DNA of 33,519 bases from Nitrospinaceae bacterium (lineage in GTDB: Bacteria > Nitrospinota > Nitrospinia > Nitrospinales > Nitrospinaceae), in contig JANQEK010000033.1 of the NCBI GenBank assembly GCA_028278405.1, positions 1 to 33,519 of the forward strand, in the 5' to 3' direction. Below, in pieces: positions 8,892 through 16,593 of this stretch. A program made the translations under genes and the position numbers. How positions within the stretch are numbered: position 1 is the first letter of the stretch; each line of letters opens with the position of its first letter. The notes beneath the pieces were generated by a model. The model was given only the letters and a program-made list of their open reading frames with translations. It was not told where the DNA came from and made no database searches.

Positions 8892-9416
8892 ATGACAATA
8901 CCTAAATATTCCAATAAGGCGGTCCTTCCAGAAGAGCTGGTTGACTGCGTTAAATTTTCGATCACCTCCGTATTCCAGAAATCCTTTCAAAACAGTCCTA
9001 CGTTCCAGAAAGAGGATACCCAGACACAGGAAATCGGCGACGGCATTGTGGGTATTATTTCGTATACCGGTGACATCACCTGGATCATGATGATGAGTTT
9101 CCCGAAAGATTGCGCGACCCGTTTGTTTGCCCGGTTTGCGGGATTCGAATTGGATTACGACAGTCCGGATATGGGCGACGTGGTGGGTGAAATGGCTAAT
9201 ATCCTGGCGGGGAATATTGTGGGCTGTCTCCAGGAAAGAGGTATCAAATGCGCCATGTCTTTGCCGACTCTAATTCGCGGGTTCAATGTAGAGCCCATGT
9301 CGCCCCGCGATCTTCCCTCTAGAAAACTGGTCGTTACCATGCCTGAGGGGTTTGTTATTGTCAAAGTTGTGGGCGGCAAACCGGGCGTGTCTTATGGGCA
9401 GGTTCCAGGCTCTTGA
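8892..9416 (+). CDS. cheX: CheX-like chemotaxis phosphatase
   Basis: A 174-residue protein of the CheC/CheX/FliY group. The conserved catalytic E-x2-N is E100-x2-N103 in DVVGEMANILAGNIVG; this element inserts into the CheY active site to speed dephosphorylation. A single such motif fits CheX better than CheC, which usually has two. AGGAAAAGGAAAC provides a ribosome site before ATG 8892. It lies in the same orientation just after cheY, and its stop is 15 bases from the convergent cheB stop. The function follows from the family; the pairing with the adjacent CheY is inferred. Confidence 0.85.
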   Translation: MTIPKYSNKAVLPEELVDCVKFSITSVFQKSFQNSPTFQKEDTQTQEIGDGIVGIISYTGDITWIMMMSFPKDCATRLFARFAGFELDYDSPDMGDVVGEMANILAGNIVGCLQERGIKCAMSLPTLIRGFNVEPMSPRDLPSRKLVVTMPEGFVIVKVVGGKPGVSYGQVPGS

Positions 9417-9431
9417 CTTGGTAGATCGTAT

Positions 9432-10550
9432 TTATTTCGCCTTTTGGCTGGCAACTGAAGCCAACGGCCGGCCGGTTACACTCTTCTGAATGATTTCCTC
9501 ACCGATTTGACCCAGAGGCAGAATTTTATCTGCCAAGTTACCTTTAACGACAAACCCAGGCATTCCCCAGACCACACTCGTGGCTTCATCCTGAACAATC
9601 ACCTGTCCACCGCGGTCCTGAATATGCTGGCATCCATCCGTTCCGTCGTGTCCCATTCCCGTCAGCACAACCGCAAGCGCATTGCGTCCAAAAACCTTGG
9701 CCACTGAACGAAACAGAACATCGGCAGACGGCCGGCAAAAATTCTCCGGAGGGTCCTGGTTGAGAATTGCCACCACGTCATTTTCATGCTGCTCAACCAA
9801 CATATGATAATCACCCGGCGCAATATAGACGTGACCGGGTTCAAGGACGCTGCCGCTTTTGCATTCCTCAACAGTTACCTCCGTTTCAGAATTCAACCGG
9901 TCGGCCAAAAGTTGAGTGAAATAGGGCGGCATATGCTGGGCAATTACTATTGGAATCGAGAAGTTGGCGGAAAAAACAGGTAACAACTTTGCCAGGGCAT
10001 TCGGTCCGCCGGTGGATACGCCGATTGCTACCACGTCTATGCGGTGGAGCGCTTTTTGTTCCTGCGTCTGCCTCAAAGCGTGGTGTTGGGAGACATCCGG
10101 TTTGGGCTTCGGGAGATTGTGCGGAATATCCAGCCCAACGGCTTCACTACACAGGGCTTTGATTTTCAGGATCAGTTCACTTTTTATTCGATCAATGCCT
10201 TGATCCAGGCCGGTGGCAGTAGAAGGTTTGGTCACATAATCGGTCGCTCCTTTGGCAAGAGCGTCCAGTGTGGCGGTGGCACCGCTTTGGGTGAGGGTGC
10301 TGAACATGATGACGGGAAGGTCAGGCCACTCCTCCCGAATTTTAACCAGAGCTTCCAGCCCATTCATCTCCGGCATTTCAACATCCAAAGAAATAATATC
10401 GGGTTTGACCAGAGGAATTTTTTTGATGCAGATACTCCCATTAGCTGCCGTTCCCACCACTTCAATATCGGGATCCTGGTTCAGGGTGTCGGACAGCATT
10501 TTCCGAATAACAACGGAATCATCAGCGACGAGTACTTTGATTTTCGGCAT
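9432..10550 (-). CDS. cheB: CheB protein-glutamate methylesterase/glutamine deamidase
   Basis: A 372-residue two-domain protein. The N-terminal receiver domain has D10-D11, phosphoacceptor D56 (SLDVEMPEMNG) and KP near residue 108. After a linker of about 50 residues rich in Gln and Pro, the C-terminal esterase domain holds the catalytic triad S179 (GVSTGGP), H206 (IAQHMPP) and D302 (GMGHDGTDG). It removes methyl groups from, and deamidates, chemoreceptors when phosphorylated by CheA. It is transcribed towards cheX and has no CheR partner in the window, so the adaptation genes are split across the genome. Confidence 0.95.
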   Translation of the reverse strand: MPKIKVLVADDSVVIRKMLSDTLNQDPDIEVVGTAANGSICIKKIPLVKPDIISLDVEMPEMNGLEALVKIREEWPDLPVIMFSTLTQSGATATLDALAKGATDYVTKPSTATGLDQGIDRIKSELILKIKALCSEAVGLDIPHNLPKPKPDVSQHHALRQTQEQKALHRIDVVAIGVSTGGPNALAKLLPVFSANFSIPIVIAQHMPPYFTQLLADRLNSETEVTVEECKSGSVLEPGHVYIAPGDYHMLVEQHENDVVAILNQDPPENFCRPSADVLFRSVAKVFGRNALAVVLTGMGHDGTDGCQHIQDRGGQVIVQDEATSVVWGMPGFVVKGNLADKILPLGQIGEEIIQKSVTGRPLASVASQKAK

Positions 10551-10972
10551 ATTGTTTGAGGATCTCCGGCCGGTTAATTCGAGAAGAATTTCAATGAATC
10601 ATAAAATTTCAGATGAGTGGGACGCTGAAATCGCTTAGATTTAACGCCTTTAACAAGGGTAACGGAAAATACCCGACTTCTCCAGAAAATATGAATAAAG
10701 CAAAAATGAATCGACCTCCAGCTAGTGGCAGGAAAAATTCTGCTTCATTTTCCAGCAGAAGTTAGAGGCGCTACTTCTTTATTAAGCATTCCCTTGAAAA
10801 TGAACGGCTGCCTCAGTCTTACTCCATTTTCTCATTTAACCCTATTATTTAAGCTTTATTCACTGTCTGCAGGCCAGATTTTCAGAATGGCATGGGAATT
10901 GTATTAGTAAGAGGCTTATGGGATAGGTGAACCCAGCCCTCCGATTCAATGAAGTTCTAATTTAGGATTCCA
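10551..10972. other. Intergenic region between cheB and nirA
   Basis: About 420 bases separating divergent cheB and nirA. Short open frames in it show no recognisable motifs. A sigma-54-like element lies at 10888-10903. No strong hairpins or repeats were seen. Confidence 0.6.
10888..10903 (+). promoter_or_regulatory. Candidate sigma-54 promoter of nirA
   Basis: TGGCATGGGAATTGTA has the -24 GG and the TTG of the -12 block at the right spacing (consensus TGGCAY-N5-TTGCW), but the invariant GC at -12 is GT here. It lies about 70 bases before the nirA start. Nitrogen-regulated sigma-54 control would suit an assimilatory nitrite reductase. No NtrC-like palindrome was recognised upstream. Confidence 0.33.
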
Positions 10973-12577
10973 ATGAACAAAGTTGAGATATTAAAAGCTG
11001 AAAAAAATGTTTTGGATATTAAAAATGATCTCGCTCGCTTTGCCCGTGAAGGATGGGAGTCGATTTCTGAAGATGATGTTCAAAGACTCAAGTGGTACGG
11101 GTTGTTTTTGAGAAAACCCACGCCCGGATTTTTTATGCTTCGGGTTCGCATTCCGAACGGATTTGCAACCGCGGACCAGTTGCGTGTGTTGTCTTTGATG
11201 GCGACGCAATTTGGAAATGAAGTGATCGATATCACCACTCGGCAGCAGTTTCAACTTCGCCACTTGCGTATCGAAAATATAGAGGCGGTTTTTGAAGCAT
11301 TGGATTCGGTGGGCCTGACTTCTTTGCAAACCGGAATCGACAATGTGCGCAATATCATGGGGTGTCCGGTTGCGGGATTGCATCCCAGAGAAATCATCGA
11401 TGCCTCGCCTTGGGTCCGAGCTTTGAATCAGCATATTTTGAACAATCCGGAGTTTGTGAATCTTCCCAGAAAATTCAATGTGGCCATTACTGGATGTCCC
11501 GACAATTGCCTCCATACGGAAACCCAGGACCTGGCGTTGGTTCCTGCAGCTAAAGTTATTGCGGGTAAGGAGCACATCGGATTTAACGTTTTGGCGGGCG
11601 GCAAGCTTGGTTCCGGAGGATACCGGATTGCCACTCCCTTGAACATATTTGTCCATCCGGAGGAAGTAGTTGAGGTGTGTGCGGAAATCATCTTGTTGTT
11701 CCGGGATCACGGTACTCGGGAATCGCGCACTCAAAACCGTCTGGCATTTCTCCTGGATGAATGGGGGGAAGAACGGTTTCGCGAGGAACTGGTTCTGCGT
11801 TTAAAACGTCCACTGGAAAGCGCGGGACAGGATAAACGGCTGAACGAAATTAAAGATCACATGGGAGTGTTCCGGCAAAAGGGTGCCACGATGAACTTCG
11901 TAGGATTGAAAGTAATTGTCGGGCGGATCCAGGCTTCGGAGTTGTATCAGGTTGCAGACCTCGCCGAAAAATTTGGAAAAGGAGAAATCCGGGTTTCTCC
12001 TCACCAGGCTCTGATCATTCCCCACGTGCCTGACAAAGTTCTCGGTGATTTGCTTGAGGAGTCCACTTTGAAAAATTTATTATACGCTCCCTCGGCGATC
12101 CAAAAAAATCTGGTCAGTTGTGTGGGAAAAGATTATTGCCATCTGGCGGCTATCGAGACCAAGGGTCAGGCTGTCGAAGTTGCCCGTAAAGTGGAAGAGC
12201 GGCTTGACTTGGAGAAGGTGGGGCCGATTTCAATGCATTGGTCGGGTTGTCCGGCAGGATGCGGCAACCACTTGGTGGGAGATGTTGGATTTTTGGGAAA
12301 AAAGGCAAAGGTCGATGGGGCTATTGTGGATGCAGTGGATATCTTTGTCGGTGGTCGTGCGGGACCGCATCCCAAGCACGCTGTCAAAATTCTTGAGAAT
12401 GTACCGTGCGATCGGCTCCCGCAGGTTCTCGAAAACATCATTCCCTACCACACCCGAGCCAAAATGCATCCTATCAAGAGAAAACGAAGGAGGACTAAGA
12501 GTTTGAAGACAGTTAAACCTATGACGACGGATCAAAAGACAGTTTCATCCAATAAACCCTTCCTGGCTTGTATTTGA
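10973..12577 (+). CDS. nirA: Ferredoxin-type assimilatory nitrite reductase (siroheme / 4Fe-4S)
   Basis: A 534-residue protein with the duplicated nitrite/sulfite reductase ferredoxin-like half-domains. The siroheme-4Fe-4S ligands are C383-x5-C389 and C426-x3-C430, in SCVGKDYC and SGCPAGCG. The ITTRQQFQLR segment (residues 87-96) and the GCPDNC segment (residues 174-179) are typical of the NirA family. It would reduce nitrite to ammonium in the cytoplasm for biosynthesis. The C-terminal 40 residues are basic and unusual (KRKRRR near residue 500) and end in CI. A ribosome site TTAGGA precedes ATG 10973. The FNT channel gene begins 22 bases after the stop, so import and reduction are coexpressed. 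Sulfite reductase is the alternative, but the channel neighbour favours nitrite. Confidence 0.9.
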   Translation: MNKVEILKAEKNVLDIKNDLARFAREGWESISEDDVQRLKWYGLFLRKPTPGFFMLRVRIPNGFATADQLRVLSLMATQFGNEVIDITTRQQFQLRHLRIENIEAVFEALDSVGLTSLQTGIDNVRNIMGCPVAGLHPREIIDASPWVRALNQHILNNPEFVNLPRKFNVAITGCPDNCLHTETQDLALVPAAKVIAGKEHIGFNVLAGGKLGSGGYRIATPLNIFVHPEEVVEVCAEIILLFRDHGTRESRTQNRLAFLLDEWGEERFREELVLRLKRPLESAGQDKRLNEIKDHMGVFRQKGATMNFVGLKVIVGRIQASELYQVADLAEKFGKGEIRVSPHQALIIPHVPDKVLGDLLEESTLKNLLYAPSAIQKNLVSCVGKDYCHLAAIETKGQAVEVARKVEERLDLEKVGPISMHWSGCPAGCGNHLVGDVGFLGKKAKVDGAIVDAVDIFVGGRAGPHPKHAVKILENVPCDRLPQVLENIIPYHTRAKMHPIKRKRRRTKSLKTVKPMTTDQKTVSSNKPFLACI

Positions 12578-12599
12578 TCCAGGTTGAGACAGAGGGCCT

Positions 12600-13484
12600 A
12601 TGTTTGAAGAAGAAATAAACACAATTGCCGAAACGGCTAAAAATAAAATGCGCTATATGCAATCTTCGCCTGCGGGGTATGGGCTGTTGTCCGCCCTGGC
12701 CGGTATCTATGTCGGGTTCGGGATCATCCTCATTTTTTCCATCGGCGGACCCATTCACGAAGGCGCCGGCCCCTTTCTGAAACTGGTGATGGGGGCTAGC
12801 TTTGGCATTGCGTTGAGCCTGGTGATCTTTGCCGGTTCGGAGTTGTTTACCGGCAACAATATGGTTCTGCTTGTTGGGAGACTCCAAAACAAAATTTCCA
12901 CCGGGTTGGTATTGAAGTCATGGCTTTTGTGTTTTCTGGGAAATTTGATCGGTTCGGTTCTGTTGGCCTGGTTGATGTTTCATGCAGATAGTCTGACCGA
13001 ATCGTCGAAAAACCTGGTCCAGCAAGTCAGCTCGATGAAAATGAATGCCGATGCCAAGGAATTGTTTGTTCGAGGGATCTTGTGTAATTGGCTGGTGTGT
13101 CTGGCAGTGTGGCTGGCCGTGAAGATAAAGAGCGAAGCCGCCAAACTCATCATGATTTTCTGGTGCCTGTTCGCATTTATCAGCAGCGGGTTCGAGCATT
13201 GCGTGGCCAACATGACTTTGCTGAGTATGAGCTTAATGCTTCCCCACGGTGCGGAGATTTCTCTAGTTGGGTTCGGGCACAACCTGACCTGGGTCACGCT
13301 GGGTAATATAGTCGGCGGAGCCCTGTTCGTCGGCATGGCTTATTGGTTTGCTGCTTTAAAGTCTATGAAATCGATGCCCCTCAAAGAAAACCATAGCGGG
13401 TATTCGAGTATCGATGAAATGTCTCAAGGAGAAATTGAAGGTGTGTCCGAGGAAATTGTCAAATCTTCGATCAGCAGCGGATGA
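12600..13484 (+). CDS. nirC: Formate/nitrite transporter (FNT) family channel, NirC type
   Basis: A 294-residue protein with six predicted membrane helices and the FNT signature FAGSELFTGNNM at about residues 80-91. A second GFEHCVANM segment occurs at about residues 197-205, as in FocA/NirC pores. The N-terminal cytoplasmic helix and a C-terminal acidic tail of about 35 residues are present. The gene follows nirA by 22 bases, which makes nitrite the probable substrate; FNT proteins can also carry formate or hydrosulfide. It ends about 50 bases from the convergent TetR gene, with no clear terminator between them. Confidence 0.9.
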   Translation: MFEEEINTIAETAKNKMRYMQSSPAGYGLLSALAGIYVGFGIILIFSIGGPIHEGAGPFLKLVMGASFGIALSLVIFAGSELFTGNNMVLLVGRLQNKISTGLVLKSWLLCFLGNLIGSVLLAWLMFHADSLTESSKNLVQQVSSMKMNADAKELFVRGILCNWLVCLAVWLAVKIKSEAAKLIMIFWCLFAFISSGFEHCVANMTLLSMSLMLPHGAEISLVGFGHNLTWVTLGNIVGGALFVGMAYWFAALKSMKSMPLKENHSGYSSIDEMSQGEIEGVSEEIVKSSISSG

Positions 13485-13531
13485 TCCGAAGTTACGTGGG
13501 AATTAAAAAAATAGGACGGAATTGCTAAGGT

Positions 13532-14104
13532 TCAATTTTTCTTTACATGCTCATCCACGCATCGCCGGGCCATGGTTTTGGCTTGTTGGGCCACCTTGGG
13601 GTTTCCGGAAACCACGGCCATGACGATGGCCCCTTCAAATAACAGGACCAATTCCCTGGCCAGACCTTTTGCATCTCGTGCTCCCGCCTTGGTTGCCAGC
13701 TCTTCCATGTACTCGCCGATCAGGCGAACAAACTCTTCGCAAGACCGCTGAATCGCCTTGTTTTTTTCTGAAAATTCTCCAATGGCTTTGACGGCTAAAC
13801 AGCCGTGGAAGTTGGCTTCACTGAACCATTGTTCTGATACATCGAAAATCACCAGCAATTGCTCGTAAGCGCTGTCCTTGCGGGCTTCCACTTCCCGCAT
13901 TAAGTAATTTCGAAATGTTTCATCATAGTGGCGGATTACCGCCAGAATCAAATCCTCTTTGGATTTGAAATATTTGTAAAGAGTTCGCTTGGAGATTCCC
14001 GACTTCTTCAGGATCGTATCCACTCCTACCGCATGAAACCCGCGGGCGATGAAAAGCTCTCGAGAAGCGTCGATCAATATCTCTCGCTTGGATAAACGGG
14101 TCAT
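13532..14104 (-). CDS. TetR/AcrR-family transcriptional regulator
   Basis: A 190-residue regulator. The N-terminal helix-turn-helix (residues about 10-55) shows the TetR pattern FIARGFHAVGVDTIL...SGISKRTLYKYFKSKEDL. The C-terminal helical domain would bind a ligand; it resembles the TetR subgroup with an FSEANFHGCLAVKAIGEFS-type segment found in YcdC/NemR-like proteins. It is divergent from the YHS-domain gene. A perfect GTAAAC-N6-GTTTAC palindrome in the shared region and a weaker copy next to its own start suggest repression of both genes. The ligand is unknown. Confidence 0.9.
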   Translation of the reverse strand: MTRLSKREILIDASRELFIARGFHAVGVDTILKKSGISKRTLYKYFKSKEDLILAVIRHYDETFRNYLMREVEARKDSAYEQLLVIFDVSEQWFSEANFHGCLAVKAIGEFSEKNKAIQRSCEEFVRLIGEYMEELATKAGARDAKGLARELVLLFEGAIVMAVVSGNPKVAQQAKTMARRCVDEHVKKN

Positions 14105-14117
14105 TTTCCCTCAAATA

Positions 14118-14135
14118 GTAAACTAATCTTTATAC
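14118..14135. promoter_or_regulatory. Degenerate TetR operator-like site near the tetR start
   Basis: GTAAAC-N6-TTATAC repeats the left half-site and spacing of the perfect palindrome at 14270-14287, with two changes in the right half. Its place 14 bases upstream of the TetR start codon would suit autoregulation. Confidence 0.35.
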
Positions 14136-14269
14136 ATACACCAGTCACCAGCCTAACCCAGGAATTCTAAAAATCAAGAGAAAATAACCTTAATTTTAAG
14201 TTATTTTTGAGAACGCACAAAAATTTCGGATTTTCTGTAAGGACCTTTAAGAAGTTTATACTAAGTTTT

Positions 14270-14287
14270 GTAAACAGATCAGTTTAC
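14270..14287. promoter_or_regulatory. Palindromic operator GTAAAC-N6-GTTTAC, probably for the divergent TetR regulator
   Basis: A perfect six-base inverted repeat with a six-base spacer. It overlaps a possible promoter for the YHS gene (TTGTAA at 14269-14274 and TTTAAT at 14293-14298, 18-base spacer), so a bound regulator would block RNA polymerase. The size and symmetry are typical of TetR-family operators. Confidence 0.6.
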
Positions 14288-14339
14288 TCAATTTTAATAA
14301 CCCCTGGGTCTCTCAAAACCCACTCATAAGGAGACAATT

Positions 14340-14792
14340 ATGAAATTGGTAAGAAGTTTTATGCTCATGACCGCACTGTTTCTGATTCCCGGAATGGCGT
14401 TGGCCGGAACCACGGCGAATAGCATGGTGGCTGTTCAAGGATATGACGTGGTGACTTATCAGACTGAAGGCAAACCTCAGCAAGGCAATGGCAATCATCT
14501 GGCAACCTATCACGGTGCTGCCTACATTTTTGTCAATGAAGCGAACAAAAAAATGTTTGAAGCCAACCCCCAGAAATATCTGCCGGCTTATGGCGGTTAC
14601 TGCGCTTATGGCGTAGCTGTGGGCAAAAAGTTTGTGGGTGATCCCGAAGTTTGGGAATTGGTTGATGGGAAGCTTTACCTGAATCTCGACCATAAGATTC
14701 AAGGAATTTGGTCAAAGGATATCCCCGGTCACATCAAAACCGCAGATATGAAATGGAAAAAGATCAAAAACAAAAACCCGGAAGATTTGTAA
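14340..14792 (+). CDS. Secreted YHS-domain protein
   Basis: A 150-residue protein with a signal peptide (positively charged start, hydrophobic core, ALA cleavage site near residue 22). The mature part holds the YHS-type core: GYDVVTYQTEGKP, then YIFVNEANKKMFEANPQKYLPAYGGYCAYGVA, then DPEVWELVDGKLYLNL. YHS domains are thought to bind metal; this exported subfamily has no established enzymatic function. The ribosome site AAGGAGAC precedes ATG 14340. A strong terminator follows, so it is transcribed alone under the TetR palindrome. It is followed by the cytochrome P460 gene, so a link to periplasmic nitrogen-oxide chemistry is possible but inferred. Confidence 0.88.
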   Translation: MKLVRSFMLMTALFLIPGMALAGTTANSMVAVQGYDVVTYQTEGKPQQGNGNHLATYHGAAYIFVNEANKKMFEANPQKYLPAYGGYCAYGVAVGKKFVGDPEVWELVDGKLYLNLDHKIQGIWSKDIPGHIKTADMKWKKIKNKNPEDL

Positions 14793-14810
14793 TCCAAGGG
14801 TGCAACCAGA

Positions 14811-14845
14811 AGGACGGCCTTGCAACGCGCAGGGCCGTCCTTTTT
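14811..14845 (+). terminator. Intrinsic terminator after the YHS gene
   Basis: AGGACGGCC (14811-14819) pairs perfectly with GGCCGTCCT (14833-14841) around a 13-base loop, followed by a run of T residues to 14845. Confidence 0.9.
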
Positions 14846-14883
14846 AAAAACTACTTATAAACATTTTCAGAAAGCTATTTGTG

Positions 14884-15477
14884 ATGAATATTCGTAACGT
14901 ATGTTTGGTTTTAGGATGCGCGTTGATTGCTGTTTTGGCTGTTGCGGCTACAAATCAGAAGGCTCGACCCTTTGCACCCAATGTGAATTTAGAAACCGGT
15001 CAAATCCGGGTTCCAGAAAACTACACCCGATGGCCTACGCTCGGCACCTGGTCACATGCCAAAACGGAAGGGGAGCCTGGAGCGAAGGAGTATCATGTTG
15101 TTTATACCCAACCGGAAACAATCGATTATTATCAAAAGCATGGTCGCTATCCTGATGGGGCAGTGTTGGTTAAGGAACTGATCAATACGAAGACAATGCC
15201 CATGACCACAGGTGAAGCGGTGAGTCATGCAACGACGATCAAAGGTTGGTTTGTTCTGGTTCGTGATACCCAGGGGCGTTTCAAAGAATCAAAGCTGTGG
15301 GGCGATGGCTGGGGCTGGTCGTTTTTCAATGCAGATAATTCTGTCAAAACGGCATCTACAGATTATCAGGTTGATTGTATCGCATGTCACTTGCCCGCGA
15401 GGGAAATGGCTCGTGCCGACGCCGATGAATCTGATAAGTGGATTTACTCGTTCGGGTATCCTGTATTGCGAAAATAA
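14884..15477 (+). CDS. Cytochrome P460 family heme protein
   Basis: A 197-residue exported protein with one heme c site, C165-IAC-H169, near the C-terminus as usual in P460 proteins. The family pattern is followed throughout: YTRWPTLGTW, KEYHVVYTQPETIDYYQKHG, FPDG-like YPDGAVLVKEL, LWGDGWGWSFF and WIYSFGYPVLRK. Lys97 in the VKEL segment aligns with the lysine that cross-links to the heme in Nitrosomonas P460, so hydroxylamine oxidation or nitric oxide chemistry is plausible. I prefer ATG 14884 to the adjacent GTG 14881; the ribosome site is weak. An N-terminal hydrophobic segment (about residues 6-22) is a signal peptide or anchor. The gene lies just after the YHS terminator. Confidence 0.87.
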   Translation: MNIRNVCLVLGCALIAVLAVAATNQKARPFAPNVNLETGQIRVPENYTRWPTLGTWSHAKTEGEPGAKEYHVVYTQPETIDYYQKHGRYPDGAVLVKELINTKTMPMTTGEAVSHATTIKGWFVLVRDTQGRFKESKLWGDGWGWSFFNADNSVKTASTDYQVDCIACHLPAREMARADADESDKWIYSFGYPVLRK

Positions 15478-15516
15478 TAGCAGAGTGATCATTTCAAATT
15501 CCTCTGGATAGTGCTT

Positions 15517-15918
15517 ATGTCAAAGGATAAAAAGGCTGCGGGGCTCGCAAGAATTCGCGTTAAGCGTGCCCACGAACCACCTTCTCCAAGCGATGGTTTC
15601 CGAATTCTGGTAGATCGTTTGTGGCCCCGTGGTCTTTCCAAAGATCGTCTTCAATTAAACTTATGGAGTAAAGATATCGCCCCCTCTCACGAGCTTCGAC
15701 GCTGGTTTGACCACGATCCTCAGAAATGGCGCGAGTTCACAAGGAGATATTTTGTCGAGTTGAATTCCAATCCCATTGCCGTGGAAGCTGTCTTATCCCT
15801 TTTGAAGAGCGAATTCGTAGTTACCTTTGTCTTTGGGTCCAAAGAGGAAAAGATCAATAATGCAGTGGCTCTCAAGATCTACTTCGAATTCCCTGAAAAT
15901 TCCCGTCAGACCAATTAG
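15517..15918 (+). CDS. DUF488 family protein
   Basis: A 133-residue soluble protein with the DUF488 (YeaO-like) hallmarks RIRVKRAHEPP, GFRILVDRLWPRGLSK, WSKDIAPSHELRRWFDHD and WREFTRRYFVEL. The catalytic or ligand role of the family is not settled. I prefer ATG 15517; a GTG lies six bases upstream in frame. The C-terminal strand region has FVVTFVFGSKEEKINNAVALK where the family usually has a TLLY.AKD.E.NHA.VL pattern, so the fold is intact. It lies about 40 bases after the P460 gene and may be cotranscribed with it. Confidence 0.85.
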   Translation: MSKDKKAAGLARIRVKRAHEPPSPSDGFRILVDRLWPRGLSKDRLQLNLWSKDIAPSHELRRWFDHDPQKWREFTRRYFVELNSNPIAVEAVLSLLKSEFVVTFVFGSKEEKINNAVALKIYFEFPENSRQTN

Positions 15919-16025
15919 GGGCTGAAACTATCATCCACTTCATTTTCAAGCGGAGGATTTTCCTTATATTCGGCCTTTCTAGAAGCAGGCGCTGGCCTCG
16001 GTTCATAAATGAATGGTTTTCCCAT
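15915..16025 (-). CDS. Possible 36-residue microprotein, antisense end-to-end with DUF488
   Basis: A short minus-strand frame encodes 36 residues beginning MGKPFIYEPRPAPASRK and ending in an acidic tail (ENEVDDSFSP). AAGGG lies eight bases before its ATG. Its stop overlaps the DUF488 stop by two bases. Composition is proline-rich and hydrophilic, and no family is recognised. Support is the ribosome site, the natural-looking composition and the tail-to-tail packing; chance cannot be excluded at this length. Confidence 0.4.
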   Translation of the reverse strand: MGKPFIYEPRPAPASRKAEYKENPPLENEVDDSFSP

Positions 16026-16071
16026 TGGATTCCCTTAAAATAGGATAGATACAGTTTATTTGGGGAACGTC

Positions 16072-16545
16072 ATGAAAAAAGCGCTCAAAGTGAGTGGTGT
16101 CGACTTCAACAAAAAATACATTTGCTTGGAATGCGGTTGCCAGCGTGACCCGATTCGCGCCAAGCGCGGGTTGTTGTTGATTGAGATTTTCATGTGGCTG
16201 CTGTATATTCTTCCGGGAGTTATTTATTCCATCTGGCGGCGGGTGCGTTCACAAGAAGTCTGCCCGAATTGCCTGAATCCATCAATTGTACTGACGTCTT
16301 CCTCCCGGGCTATGGGGATAAGGCGACTGCTGAAGGGCTTTCCCCAATCCAAAATGACCCATTCGAAGAACCTCAAACCCAATTCCTCCCCGAACCTGGC
16401 TTCCGAAAAGCCGGTTCAGTCTCAAAAACCCAAATCCGGGAAGAAAGATCTGAATCAGATATTGAAATCGGCCAACCGCCGGGGATTAAAACCCAAAGGC
16501 CAACAGGGGCTTATTGATTTTAAATCCCCAGACCAAAACCAGTGA
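16072..16545 (+). CDS. Zinc-ribbon membrane protein of unknown function
   Basis: A 157-residue protein. An N-terminal half zinc ribbon (CLECGC, about residues 18-23) and a second pair CPNC (about 66-69) flank one hydrophobic segment (about residues 34-57, ending in ILPGVIYSIWRRV). This would give a ribbon packed against a membrane hairpin, an arrangement recalling LITAF-like or YqaE-like small membrane proteins. The C-terminal 80 residues are Lys/Ser/Pro-rich and probably disordered. ATG 16072 has GGGGAA upstream and is preferred over the in-frame TTG at 16060. The pentapeptide-repeat gene follows 48 bases later on the same strand. I cannot assign a function. Confidence 0.7.
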   Translation: MKKALKVSGVDFNKKYICLECGCQRDPIRAKRGLLLIEIFMWLLYILPGVIYSIWRRVRSQEVCPNCLNPSIVLTSSSRAMGIRRLLKGFPQSKMTHSKNLKPNSSPNLASEKPVQSQKPKSGKKDLNQILKSANRRGLKPKGQQGLIDFKSPDQNQ

Positions 16546-16593
16546 CCGCTTCTCACGCAATATCTCTCTGAAAAAATACGGACCTGTCTATCC

